Shown: one piece after another, positions 54,026 through 64,000 of the stretch
Layout: each line of letters opens with the position of its first letter
How positions within the stretch are numbered: the first letter of the stretch is position 1
Assembly (NCBI GenBank): GCA_027257055.1
Contig: JAPVLO010000278.1
Span: 1,674,001-1,738,000, forward strand
Length of the DNA stretch: 64,000 nucleotides
Direction of reading: 5' to 3'
DNA from: Cephalopachus bancanus
Taxonomy: Eukaryota > Chordata > Mammalia > Primates > Tarsiidae
Translations under genes and position numbers: made by a program
The notes under the pieces: generated by a model
Database searches by the model: none
What the model saw: only the letters and a program-made list of their open reading frames with translations
Told to the model about the DNA's origin: nothing

Positions 54026-54293
54026 TAGTGGAGTCTCTCTCTGTCACCCAGGATGGAGGGCAGTGTCACAATCATGACTCACTGTAACCTCAAACTCCTG
54101 GGCTCAGGTAATCCTTCCATCTCAGACTCCCAAAGTAGCTAGGACTACAGGCACGTAGTCCTTTTTTCTTTTTGTAGAAATAAGATCTGGCTATGTTGCC
54201 TAGGCTGGTCTCAAACTTCTGGACTCAAGCAATCTTTCCTTCTCAGTCTCCCAAGGTGTTGGGATTATGGATGTGAACCACTCCATCAGGTCT
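54026..54293 (-). mobile_element. Old Alu, antisense
   Basis: It runs from AGTGGAGTCTCTCTCTGTCACCC to ATGGATGTGAACCACTCCATCAGG. A shortened linker is visible. Confidence 0.88.
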
Positions 54294-54414
54294 GGAAGTC
54301 ATTCCTGACTCTTCCCTCTCTCATACTCAGTCAATCACAAAGTCCTGTCAATTCTACCTTCTAACTGTCTCCAGAATCTGTTGTCCATTTGTGTTCACCA
54401 TCAGGAGAGGATAT

Positions 54415-54605
54415 TTAATGGTGTCAGACACTGTAGGTGAATTCTTGCTCTGTCCTCACTGCTGTGGGGCCTTAGGAAAATGGTTTAACTTCTCTCTTCC
54501 TCACATGTAAGATGTGATAGTGCCCCCTCATGGGTTTGCTGTGAAGGTACATGATCAATACACATAGCAAAATGCTTAGAGCAGCGCCTACCTTTGCGGG
54601 TAGAA
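54415..54605 (-). mobile_element. MIR-like element, antisense
   Basis: GGTGTCAGACACTGTAGGTGAATTC, TTAACTTCTCTCTTCCTCACATGTAAGATG and ATAGCAAAATGCTTAGAGCAGCGCC follow the antisense MIR pattern. It lies inside the L2 span. Confidence 0.7.
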
Positions 54606-54869
54606 GTGTTAGGCAAGTGCTGGTGGTGTCACTTTCACTGGTTGTTTTATTTCACTGTGAACTAGTCCAAGACACTCCTGCCTGGTCTCCTTGCTTCTAG
54701 TCTTACCTTAGTCTCTATCTCACCCAGCAAATGGGTACATAGTTCTAAAACTTGTACTGTGTACTCTCCTGCTAACTGCACTCAGGGATAAAATGTCCAA
54801 ACTCCTTAACTTATAAAGGTTTTGCATCAACTGGCCACTCTTTCGCTCCTGAATATATATCTTTATTAA

Positions 54870-55010
54870 TTTGAGATGGGGTCTTACTATATCACCTAAG
54901 TGTCTTACTATATCACCTAAGTTGGTCTCAAACTTCTGGGTTCAAGCAATCCTTCTGCTTCAGTCTCCCAAGTAGCTGGGACCACAGACATCATTACACT
55001 TGACTGTTTG
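54870..55010 (-). mobile_element. Old Alu arm, antisense, with short duplication
   Basis: It runs from TGAGATGGGGTCTTACTATATCACC to AAGTAGCTGGGACCACAGACATC. TGTCTTACTATATCACCTAAG is repeated at about 54879 and 54900, a small internal tandem duplication. Confidence 0.75.
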
Positions 55011-55104
55011 GTTTTGTTTTCTCCCAAAAGTCAGTCTGCCAATGAATCATTCACTTTCTCAGCCTTATCCTTTGTCATTGTCCCAGCTTGAAATCTGTAG
55101 TTGG

Positions 55105-55410
55105 CCAGGCACAGTGGCTCATGCCTATAATCCCAGCATTTTGAGTGGCCGAGATGAGAGGATTGCCTGAGCCCATGTGTTCAAGACCAGTCTAGGCAAC
55201 TTGGTGAGATCTCATCTCTACAATAAATCAAAGAATTAGCTGGGAGTGGTGGCACATGCCTGTAGTTCCAGTTACTTGAAAGGCTGAGGCAGAAGGATCA
55301 CTTGAGCCCAGCAGGTCGAGGCTGCGGTGGCCATGAGCATGCCACTGCACTCCAGCCTGGACAACAGAGTGAGACACCAACTCAAAAAAGAAAGAAAGAA
55401 AGAAAGAAAT
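55105..55410 (+). mobile_element. Alu, sense
   Basis: It runs from GGCCAGGCACAGTGGCTCATGCC to GAGACACCAACTCAAAAAAGAAAGAAAG. The flanks GAAATCTGTAGT and GAAATCTGTGGT form its target duplication. Confidence 0.95.
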
Positions 55411-55690
55411 CTGTGGTCTACTATAAGGTGTCCTACTTGAAGTTTCCTTCTCTCTCGTCACCTCCAATGCTTTCTATCTGCTGTCCCTTTGTCTGGAAAA
55501 TTCTTCCCCTTTCCTCTTTTACTTGGTCAGTACCTCCTTAACCTGGTGAATGTTTCAGGTCTTAGTTTACGTCATTCTCTTGGAAGACGTCCCAGACTTC
55601 CACCTCCTCACCCCAAATCCAGCTCCGTTCTGTCACACAAAAGTAGCATGTCTACAAAGCTTGTGTGAGGGCTACAGAGTCCTTTCTGTC

Positions 55691-56100
55691 TAGGTGATAC
55701 CATCTTCTCACCCCTGGTCCATGCTGTACCTGAAAGGGTGAGAATAAAACAGGTACATTCTGGGTGGAGTTACTTTAGGGATGATTTTGATCTTCATATT
55801 TTTTTCTTTGTTCTTTTTTTTTTTTTCCTTGTATAAAGTTTCTCAGTGGAACCAGGTTATTTATTTCCTTTTAATTGGACACTTCTTAGAGACCCACTCT
55901 CTTATGGGAGATTTTCTAGGGTTCCTTCACAGACAGACACACATGGCAGTCCAGCACGTAGTTTAGTTTTGGTGTTGCTGCAGAAGAAACATTCACTGGG
56001 GCTGGACAGACAGTCTGGGGTTGTCTTTTTCTTCTGTCCATTTCCTGAGCTCAAACTCAGCTTGATATAAGGGTTGGCCTAGTCTAGACCTTTCAAATAT
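55691..56100. other. Intergenic DNA, no gene seen
   Basis: T-rich runs lie near 55800-55830. Nothing recognised. Confidence 0.4.
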
Positions 56101-56106
56101 AGGGGC

Positions 56107-56395
56107 AGCCAGGCATGGTGGCTCAGGTCTATAATCTTAGCGCTTTGGGAAGCTGAGGTAGAAGGATTGCTTGAGGCCAGGAGTTCAAGACCAGCCTAAG
56201 CAATATAGTGAGACCCAGTTTCTACAAAAAATTTTGAGAATTAGCTGAGCATGGTGTGCCACTTACAGTCCTAGTTACTTGGGAGGTTGAGGTGGGAGAA
56301 TCACTTGAGCACAGGAGTTTTGAGACTTCAGTGAGCTGTGATTGCACCACTGCACTCTAGCCTGAGTAGCAGAACAAGACTCTGTCTCTAAAACA
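56107..56395 (+). mobile_element. Old Alu (J-like), sense
   Basis: It runs from CAGCCAGGCATGGTGGCTCAGG to AAGACTCTGTCTCTAAAAC. The right arm has GAGACTTCAGTGAGCTGTGATTGCACCACTG, the common primate type, not the local lineage type. Confidence 0.92.
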
Positions 56396-57120
56396 AATAC
56401 AAAGCAGATATAGGAGCAGATCTGCTTACATGTGGCAGAATCTCTTCTCTATTCCTGAGTTAGAGATTGTGTGTTTCAGATTCACTGATAGAGGCCAGAG
56501 GTTGCGGGGGGAAGTGAAGTTAGGGCAGCCAACTGTGCATATCAAGCCCACGAGTTGTAACGAGGCCATGCCACCCTCTGTCTGGTATCACAGAACCACA
56601 TGCTAGAAGCTGGTGCTCAGTCCCTGATTTAGGCAAGGGGGAGGGCCAAAGTAGGGTAATGAAGGCAGCACTAGCAATGTCCCCGACTCTCTGCTTGTCC
56701 TAAAGGCTGCACTCTCAGGTCCAAGTGGGCACTTTTATCATAGCCATTGCAGAAAAAGGACCAGAGTATGGGTCTGCTGACACACAAGAGGAGGAAGGGC
56801 ATCTCCTGGCCTGGCTCATCCCACGTGGGGGTTGACGAGTGCCCACTGAGGCTCAGACTGCTGCCAGCCACTGCAAGCAGCTCTAGAGACGTTTCCAAGG
56901 TAGGAGGAGCAGCTGGAGTTGGAGTCCAGACTTGCTCTCTGCCCATCTCGTGGCCATCCTCATCCTCTGTCAGGTAGCTAAAGTTACAAATGCAATTGCT
57001 TTGCAGAAGAGAGTATCTGTCTTTATTATACTGCCATGTAGTGCTTTAGAGCTTAACTTTTAAAGCTTGGTTATAAGTTGCTTAATGAACTTATCAAAAA
57101 TAACTATTTAGTGTTTTGTT
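56396..57120. other. Intergenic DNA, no gene seen
   Basis: Positions about 56640-56980 are GC-richer with open frames on both strands. I recognise no protein in them. Confidence 0.4.
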
Positions 57121-57123
57121 TTT

Positions 57124-57402
57124 GTAGATGGAGTCTCACTCTGTTGCCCAGGCTGGAGTGCAGTGGCATGCTCATGGCTACCACAGCCTTGACCTGCTGG
57201 GCTCATACGATTCTTCCACTTCAGCATTCCAAGTAACTGGAACCACAGGCGAGCACCACCTGGCTAATTTTTTGATTTATTGTAGAGACAAGGTCTCACC
57301 AAGGTCCTCAGGCTGGTCTTGAACCTATGGGCTTAGGCAATCTTCTCACCTCCGCCTCCCAAAGTGCTGTGAGTACAGGCATGAGCCACCATGCTCGGCC
57401 AC
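57124..57402 (-). mobile_element. Alu, antisense
   Basis: It runs from TAGATGGAGTCTCACTCTGTTGCC to GAGCCACCATGCTCGGCC. The flanks ACTATTTAGTGTT and ACTATTTAGTTATT form the target duplication. Confidence 0.95.
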
Positions 57403-58070
57403 TATTTAGTTATTGATAATGTTATTGATAATGTTCCCGAATAAGCCATTTCTTTTTTTTTTTTTTTCCACAAGAAGAAGAGGAAGGGCAAACACAGTTT
57501 TTCTATTGTTATTTTTTGCTCTAAGCTTAGATTAGCTGTTGGCACTATTTCACTGCTATGAGGTTATGGTGAGGACCAGTAAGTCAATGCTTTTAAAGCT
57601 GCTAGAACAGGGCCCAGCGTAGCACTATGTAAGCATTTATAACTATCAAAAAGCACTGATTCTCATTTTCTGAGGTTCTCTTTCTAGTTGGAGCAATTTA
57701 CATCTTTGCAATTATAATGTGTATACAATTTTGTAATCTTTGTAATCTGTATTTATTTCCTGATTACTATCTGATCCACTCCTCTATGAGTCTAATTAGT
57801 TCTCACATGCTTATTTTCAGTTGTTTAATATACTAAGTGTGCCAAAAATGTGCCATACATTTTAAGCGATGTTATCTATGTGTTACTTTTCAAAGTCGAG
57901 TTGAGTTATGGTAGCCATGTGTAGTATGATATTTGCTCAACTGTGCTTCCACCATTTTCTTTGACTATCCAGCCTGTCGCATGGTGACGCTAGCATTCAT
58001 TTAATTGATGCCATCTTTTGATTGAACAACATATTTAAAATGCATATACTTTTTTTGGCACTCGGTATAT
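57403..58070. other. Intergenic DNA, no gene seen
   Basis: AT-rich. GATAATGTTATTGATAATGTT near 57415 is a short direct repeat. Nothing else recognised. Confidence 0.4.
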
Positions 58071-58074
58071 ATAT

Positions 58075-58356
58075 TTTTTGAGTTGGAATCTCACTCTCAC
58101 CTAGGCTAGAGTACAAGGGCATGCTCACAGCCACCACAGCCTCGACCTGCTGGGCTCAGGTGATCCTTCCACCTCAGCCTCCAAGTAACTGGAACCACAG
58201 GTGTGCACCACCACACCCAGCTAATTTTTTGATTTATTGTAGAGACGAGGTCTCACCAACTTGCCCAGGCTAGACTGGAGCCTATGGGTTCAGGCAATCC
58301 TCTTGCCTCCACCTGCAAAGTGCTGGGATTACAGGTGTAAGCCACTGTGCCCAGCT
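58075..58356 (-). mobile_element. Alu, antisense
   Basis: It runs from TTTTTTGAGTTGGAATCTCACTC to GGTGTAAGCCACTGTGCCCAGC, of the local lineage type. Confidence 0.93.
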
Positions 58357-59365
58357 GCTTAATATTTTATAATGATGTGGCCTGCTTTATTAACCCCTTC
58401 CCCAAATATCAGTATTTAGGTTACTTTCAGTGCTTTGCTGTTCCTGTAGAAAGGCTACGACTTTGCATAGGAAAGTCAAGAAAGTTGGGACATTCCAGAA
58501 ATGGGTCAGGGGGACCCAAGGAGGAAAGGGGTATTGATAGGGAAAGTGGGAAAAGTGCTTGTAATCCCCTCACTTGGCCCTGCAAAAACAGTAAAGTGAG
58601 TGCTCCATAAATAGTAAGTGAATGAACTAAAGGGGCCTTAGAGGTCAAAGTCACTGAACTTGGAGCCCGAAGATCTCTACACGCTGACAACCAGCCTGCC
58701 AGCTGTATGGCAGGTAGTCACTCTGCACCTCGGCTTCATCAACAGTCCAGGATTTTAGCCCATTCTAAGGGGTTATGGAGTCCTAGCGAGCAGGATAAAG
58801 CATTCGGCACGTGGGAGGGGGTGTTCTGGTTGCCTAACCTGCCATCCAAGACCTCACGAAGAATTCACTGTTCCTGCAAAAGTGGGTAGATGCGAGAGAG
58901 GGTTCGTGACCCCCATGGAGTAGCCCAGAACTAAAGCAATGGAGCAAAGAGCCAGTGGCCCTGACCCCTGACCCCAAGTGGTCTAACTCTGCAGCTTTGC
59001 TTGAAGTCGGCCAGGGACCTGGAAGCTGGCCCCATCTCCAAAACTGCCTTTGGCAGAAATTCTAGGAAAGGTGAACCCCTGCCCGGAAGCTCTTCGGTGC
59101 CCTGGCCTTGCTTACACCCTCCAGAAGCATCCTGTTTGCTCAAAGTGGAGGCGAAAGTTTGGGCAGCCTTGGGGTTTCTGCAGCCCAGACAAAGGAAGAC
59201 TTTTTTGAGCACCACATTTTTTTTCTAGTGAAGGCTTTTATAAAAACTCATGCATATAGTTCATGTGAATTCCATTATGTATTTTTACTAAATAATTCTT
59301 CAGTTATTTATTTTTCTCTTCATATATACAGAAGGAGCCAAAAAAGTATACATTTTAAGGAAGGA
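58357..59365. other. Intergenic DNA, no gene seen
   Basis: Positions about 58575-58770 resemble an antisense MIR (GAGTGCTCCATAAATAGTAAGTG, then a TGACAACCAGCCTGCCAGC block). The GC-richer 58920-59200 has chance frames on both strands but no recognised domain. Confidence 0.4.
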
Positions 59366-59370
59366 AAACA

Positions 59371-59660
59371 CAGCCAGGCTCGCTGGCTCAGCCTGTAATC
59401 CCGCGCCTTTGGGAGGCTGAGGTGAGTGGATTGCCTGAGTCTGCCGGTTCCAGGGCAGCGAGACCTCATCTCTACAATAAAAAAATAAAAAAAAAATATT
59501 AGCCGGGTGTGGTAGCACATGCCTGTAATTCCGGCTACTTGGAAGGCTGAGGTGGAAGGATCGCCAGAGCCCAGCCTCGAGGCTGCGGTGGCCGGGAGCG
59601 GCCACTGCACTCCAGTCTGGGCGACAGAGTGAGACTCCAGCTCAAAAAAAAAAAAAAAAG
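59371..59660 (+). mobile_element. Alu, sense
   Basis: It runs from CAGCCAGGCTCGCTGGCTCAGCC to GAGACTCCAGCTCAAAAAA. The flanks AAGGAAGGAAAA and AAAGAAAGGAAAA fit a target duplication. A short deletion lies in the left arm. Confidence 0.94.
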
Positions 59661-60299
59661 AAAGGAAAAAACTATTAAAATTGCAATACTCAATATATAC
59701 TGATAACAAAAGATGAATACAAGTCACGTTTGACTTCTGTCATTACAAGAGGTGCTCAAAATGGTTACCATCAGCTTCTGATCATGACGAACATCTCTTA
59801 GACTGTGTATGCATTTTTTTCGCACTGCCGTATATGGACCACATTATCATCAAGTGAAACTACTGCATGTCTTCTTTTTCTGCCAGGGCCTGCTGTAGCC
59901 CGCTACTTTCTGGTGGACCTCAGCATAAGAGGCATGGAAGGGTGGGCTGGGGAGAAGGCCCGGGGCTCTCTACATTTGCCTGGCCTTTCCCATCCACTGG
60001 GCTATGGGCCTTTTCTGTCTTTTCCTGTTTCTTCTCCTCTTTTCTCTCTTCTTTGTATAATAGTAACTGGTCTTTAAAAATGTTTGTATTATGAAGTAGG
60101 TTCACACTTAACAGAAAATGGTAAAAATAGTACAAAAAATTCTCATATATGTTTTACCTGGATTCCCTAAATACTAATTTATTACCACTTTTGTTTTACC
60201 TTTTTTTTTTTAAGTAAGATTTATTGAGAGGACAGAAAAGCTCCCACAGTGGGAGAGAACCCGAAGGGGTTGCCCTGCTTTATCTTTTTTTTTTTTTCT

Positions 60300-60456
60300 T
60301 TCTTTTTTTTAAAGGGTCTAACTGTGTTGTCTAGTTGCCCAGGCTGGAGTAGAGTGGCTATTCACAGGTATGATGATAGCACACTATGGCCTTGATCCTC
60401 CTGCCTCAGCCTCCCCGGTAAGTAAGGATTACAGGTACACACCACCATGCCAAGCT
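60300..60456 (-). mobile_element. Old Alu arm, antisense, partial
   Basis: GGGTCTAACTGTGTTG, GCCCAGGCTGGAGTAGAGTGG and CCACCATGCCAAGC are weak but colinear Alu blocks. Confidence 0.7.
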
Positions 60457-60587
60457 TTGCTCTGTCATTTTCTCTTGCTCTTGGCCCGCCTCTCTCGCCG
60501 ACTTCTGATGCACACAAAACACAAATTTCTTTTTTCCCTGCATCATTTGACAGTATGTTACATATTTATGTAACATAAAGCCTATTT

Positions 60588-60747
60588 TTTTTTTTTTTGA
60601 GTTGGAGTCTCACTCTGTCGCCCAGGCAAGAGTGCAGTGGCACACTCATGGCCACCCCAGCATCGACCTGCTGGGCTCAGGCAATCCGCTCGCCTCAACT
60701 TTCCAAGTAGCCGGAACTACAGGCGCATGCCACCACACCCGGCTAGA
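60588..60747 (-). mobile_element. Alu right monomer only, antisense
   Basis: It runs from the T-run and GAGTTGGAGTCTCACTCTGTCGCC to CACCACACCCGGCTA. The flanks AAGCCTATTTTT and AAGCATATTTCT look like a target duplication, so the single arm inserted as such. Confidence 0.88.
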
Positions 60748-61440
60748 AGCATATTTCTTAAACTTCAGTGTATATTCTGTAATAACAAGAATATTCTTTT
60801 GTGTGACCACATAGCTATCAAATTCAGGAGATTTAATCTCGATACCATACTTTTATCTAACCTTTATTCTACATGTTCTGATTTTGTCCATTGTTGCATG
60901 AGTGTCCTTTACAGCATATTTTTACTTAGTGTGTTTTTCTATCCAGTGTTTATCCTGACCCAGTGCAGGACCACATGATGCATTTAACTGTCGCATCTCT
61001 TTATCCTGCTTTAATCTGAAGAACCCTTCATTGACTTTTTAAAACATTGGCATTTTTTTTTTTTTGAGAACACAGGCTATTTTATAGAATGTTCCTCCTT
61101 TTGGGATCACCTGATGTTTCCTCATCCTTAGATTCAAGTCTAGAGGAAACACTACAGCAGAGGACTTGTGTCCTTTTCAGGCTATGGTGTCTGGAGGCAC
61201 GTAATGTCTGCCCCTTGTTGGTGATGATCATCACCAGGTCAAGGTTTTATCCAGTTTCTCCACTGTATTGTTAATAGCTTTCTTCTTGCAATTAACAAGT
61301 AAACTGTGGGGCGACACTTTAGGATCATGCAGGTATTCTGCTCCTCGACAAACTTTCTACTCTATTTAGAATTCAGTGATGATCCCTGCATGAACCAGTC
61401 TTTACTGTGATGGTTGCAAAACGATGAGTGATGAGAACTC

Positions 61441-62905
61441 ACTCCCCTCTCCTCAGGAAAGCATCATCTATCCATGAGGGTTCTGTCTTCATGACCCAAA
61501 CACCTTTCAGTAGGCCACACTCCCAACACTGCCACATCAGGGATCAAATTTCAACATCAGTTTTGATGGGAACCAAGCATGTGCAAATCGCAGTAGACGC
61601 CAAGAACTAGACACTAGGGTGTTCATAGATTTTGAGGTGTCATTGTTTCTAGGGTTTGTTGGATGAAGTTAGGGGAAATATACACACACACACATATAGA
61701 CACACAAATATATGAATACTAACATGAGTGTGTGTGTCGGTGTAACTGTTCTGTGCTGGACCATTGAGAGAAGAGAGTGAAATATTTAAAATTCCCAACT
61801 GCTAGGTCTACAATGAAGGGTTGGGGATAACACCAAATGTCACCAAAGTCCTACTGAGCCACAAATCTCAGCATTCCTCACCTCACATACACGCTGAGGT
61901 GGGATTCCAGATTCAGACTCTGGAAAATGCACAGAAAGTGGAGGGAAGGGGAAGCAAGATAGTCCGTATAGGGGGCCTGGGTGTTTTGGCTAGAGGGCAG
62001 AGGGGATACACAGTGGGTAGGAGTGCCAAGTGAGGAGTTGGGGAACACACTGTAAGGGGCTTAATTTACGGGATGCACTGCTTTCATCATACCTCTTCTG
62101 TATTCAATTTCCTTGAGTTTCCTCCAAATGCTTCAGTAAAGTCTGATACACCTGAACAATGTTTCGGGATGCTTTCTTGGAGGACAATGAGACCATCCTC
62201 CTGGTGCTGAGGAGAGGGGCACCATCTCCTCACAGGAAGTAGAGCTGCAGGCAGAGCTGATGGAAAGGGAAGAATGGACACCAGCAGAGCGGGGAGCAGG
62301 GCTGGGGAGCCACACTAGGCTGCTCACGAGTGGCACCAGATAGAAACTCTGACTTCTGATATTCACCAGGAAACAAAATAACCCAGTCTGGAGCCCATCA
62401 GTTTGGGTCTCCACAGGGCAAGGAACACCCGCATGGGCCCATAATGAACAAAAGGATGACGCCATTGACAACATCACTCTGCACAATTATAGTGTGACAA
62501 AAACTGGTTCCATGTGTGCCAAGTTTTGCAGGGAGTCAAAAAGACCACAGATTGAGAATGCCACAATAGTCAAGATTGTAAGACAGGGTCACTACCTAGT
62601 CCCCAGGTGTGACACATAGGGAAAAAAAAGATCGTTTAAGAGCTGCATTGCAGGAAGAATGGAGAAGAGAGAGCAGATCATTGGGCATCTGAAGACCCAT
62701 GTCTTATCAAATCACAATGACAGCACTTACTTTCTTGGTGACTATGACCTAAGATCTCCTCTGAGCATTACCTTGTGTCCACAGGAAAGAAATAGCCTTA
62801 TGACATTAAGGTGATGCAAATGGAGGTTGTGATGTGCCATAAGAAAGGGAGAGGTGGACCTTGTCATTCTAAGTTAAACTTCAAAAGAACTCTTTGAAAA
62901 AAAAT
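61441..62905. other. Intergenic DNA, no gene seen
   Basis: A short (CA)n tract lies at 61681-61696. Open frames are short. 62133-62486 on the minus strand is the longest, with no recognised domain. Confidence 0.4.
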
Positions 62906-62907
62906 TC

Positions 62908-63180
62908 CAAGCTCGTCATGGTGGCTCACACCTGCAATCTCAGCACTTTGGAAGGTGGAGGTAAGAGGATTGCCTGAGCCCACAGGTTTGAGACCAGCCT
63001 GCGAAGCATGGCGAGACCTCGTCTCTACAATAAATCAAAAAACTAGCTGGGCGTGGTGGTGCATGCCTATAGTCCCAGCTACTTGGAAGGCTGAGGCGGA
63101 AAGATCACCTGAACCCAGTAGGTCAATACCACTGCACACCAGCCTGGGTGACAGAGTGAGACTTGGACTCAGAAAAAGAA
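62908..63180 (+). mobile_element. Alu, sense
   Basis: It runs from CAAGCTCGTCATGGTGGCTCACACC to GAGACTTGGACTCAGAAAAAG. The flanks AAAAATTCCA and AAAGATTCCA form the target duplication. Part of the right arm between GGTCAATACC and CACTGC is missing. Confidence 0.93.
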
Positions 63181-63249
63181 AAAAGATTCCAGTATTAGCC
63201 AAAGAAGTCAATACAGAGCTATTATGCTTCTAAAAGTTTTGGTTTATTT

Positions 63250-63278
63250 GGGTTTTTTTTTTTTTTTTTTTTTTTTTG
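63250..63278 (+). repeat. Poly-T run
   Basis: About 24 consecutive T residues with no Alu directly attached. It may be the tail of a lost antisense retroelement. Confidence 0.8.
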
Positions 63279-63301
63279 CTTGCTTTAACTACTCACTGCC
63301 T

Positions 63302-63570
63302 TACCCGGGCATGGTTACTTATGCCAGTAATCTCAGCACTTTGGGAGCCAAGGTGGGGAGAATTGTTTGAGACCAGACTGGGCAAGATAGTAAGACTCTG
63401 TCTCTACAAAAAATAAAAAAATTAGCTGGGCATGGTGGCACTCACCTGTAGTCCCAGCTACTTGGGAGGCTGGAGCAGAAGGATTGCCTGAGCCTAGGAA
63501 GTCGAGGACGCGGTGAGCCGTAATCATGCCACTGCATTCCAGCCTAGGTGACAGAGACTCCAACCCAAAA
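63302..63570 (+). mobile_element. Alu, sense
   Basis: It runs from ACCCGGGCATGGTTACTTATGCC to GACTCCAACCCAAAAACAAAG. The right arm shows GAGCCTAGGAAGTCGAGGACGCGGTGAGCC, intermediate between the J type and the local type. Confidence 0.92.
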
Positions 63571-63774
63571 ACAAAGTACTCACATCCCTTAAGTACTGCA
63601 CTTAAAATAACTGTGTTATTTTAGAGGAGCTGATCTCTTCCTCCCTGGTACCAACTCCAACATCCTGTCATTTTTCTAATGATTCCTGGACAAGCATAAA
63701 CATGAGTAGCAGAAATACTATGAAAGCTGTCTTTATTAATCTGGGGCTTTAAGTTGTTTTAAAATTGTATTTTC

Positions 63775-63897
63775 TAAGTTAGGGATGGGGTTTCGCTATG
63801 TTGCCCAGGTTGCTCTTTAACTCCCAGCCTCTAGCCATCCTCCTGCCTCAGCCTCCCAAAGTGCTGGAATACAGGCACGAGATACCACACCTGGCAA
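63775..63897 (-). mobile_element. Old Alu left arm, antisense
   Basis: GTTAGGGATGGGGTTTCGCTATGTTGCCC through CACGAGATACCACACCTGGC is the left arm only. Confidence 0.82.
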
Positions 63898-64000
63898 TTT
63901 GAGGAGCTTTATGAAAAACAATAAAATGTATATTTACCTAACACTAAGCGTCAAACCAAGGGCAGAAACATGCCATCTTCTTCACACATCCTGAAGCTGT

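Larger units (their letters stand above)
60070..61440. mobile_element. Old L1 3' end, split by Alu pieces
   Basis: GTAGGTTCACACTTAACAGAAAATGG near 60095, TTTATCCTGACCCAGTGCAGG near 60950, TTTATAGAATGTTCCTCCTTTTGGG near 61080, CTGATGTTTCCTCATCCTTAGATTC near 61110 and GTGGGGCGACACTTTAGGATCATGCA near 61306 follow, in order, a common old L1 3' non-coding sequence. The family name is assigned from memory. Confidence 0.65.

Noticed and set aside
53871..54077. Phe/Leu/Ser-rich open frame
   Set aside because: It is the translation of the (CTTT)n microsatellite and an Alu tail.
56671..56977. GC-rich frames on both strands near 56.7-57.0 kb as an exon
   Set aside because: No recognised domain, no convincing splice sites, and similar open length on both strands. 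The evidence is too weak to call a gene.
62133..62486. 117-codon minus-strand frame
   Set aside because: No recognisable domain or signal. Length is within chance for this composition, and codon use looks random.

Overview
The window is nuclear DNA of a primate made almost entirely of transposable elements. I recognise no host protein-coding gene, tRNA or rRNA. About forty dimeric 7SL-derived Alu copies, with MIR, L2 and L1 remnants, identify a primate. Most of the Alus share variants (CAGCAGGTCGAGGCTGCGG, GGCCATGAGC, TTTATTGTAGAGA) that match neither the anthropoid AluJ/S/Y consensus nor the lemur/galago type as I remember them. A tarsier is my best guess, as an inference only.

Layout. Positions 1-3100 hold Alu pieces, a free left Alu monomer and a (TG)n tract. 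From about 3100 to 19200 (unit A) and again from about 19700 to 38070 (unit B) the same sequence occurs twice in direct orientation, about 12% diverged where I compared it by eye. Each unit was later enlarged by different insertions. Unit A carries a complete 9.3-kb class I endogenous retrovirus on the minus strand (ERV-A, 3983-13307) with 397-bp LTRs, a 5-bp target duplication and a tRNA-His-like primer site. It also has a solo LTR (17454-18396). Unit B carries a different, older class I provirus on the plus strand (ERV-B, 20356-30691), a minus-strand LTR sharing its U3 (30827-31899) and another solo LTR (36313-37008). ERV-A and ERV-B sit at the same position of the duplicated flank, within about one base.

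Beyond the duplication lie an antisense L1 ORF2 fragment (38220-39960), a degenerate tandem repeat of about 62 bp (39965-41035), and the 5' part of a third minus-strand provirus (gag zinc-knuckle region, leader, LTR; 41036-44637). The rest of the window (44640-64000) is Alu-rich. It includes nested Alus, a degraded mariner-type DNA transposon with recognisable terminal inverted repeats (48948-50448), a long sense-strand L2 with reverse transcriptase remnants (52860-55690) and an old L1 3' end (60070-61440).

The proviral genes are all broken. In ERV-A, env keeps one frame with only nonsense changes, both gag zinc knuckles are intact, and pol has frameshifts and changed catalytic residues. In ERV-B, gag, pol and env are broken by many stops, frameshifts and four Alu insertions. 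None is expected to make a full-length product.
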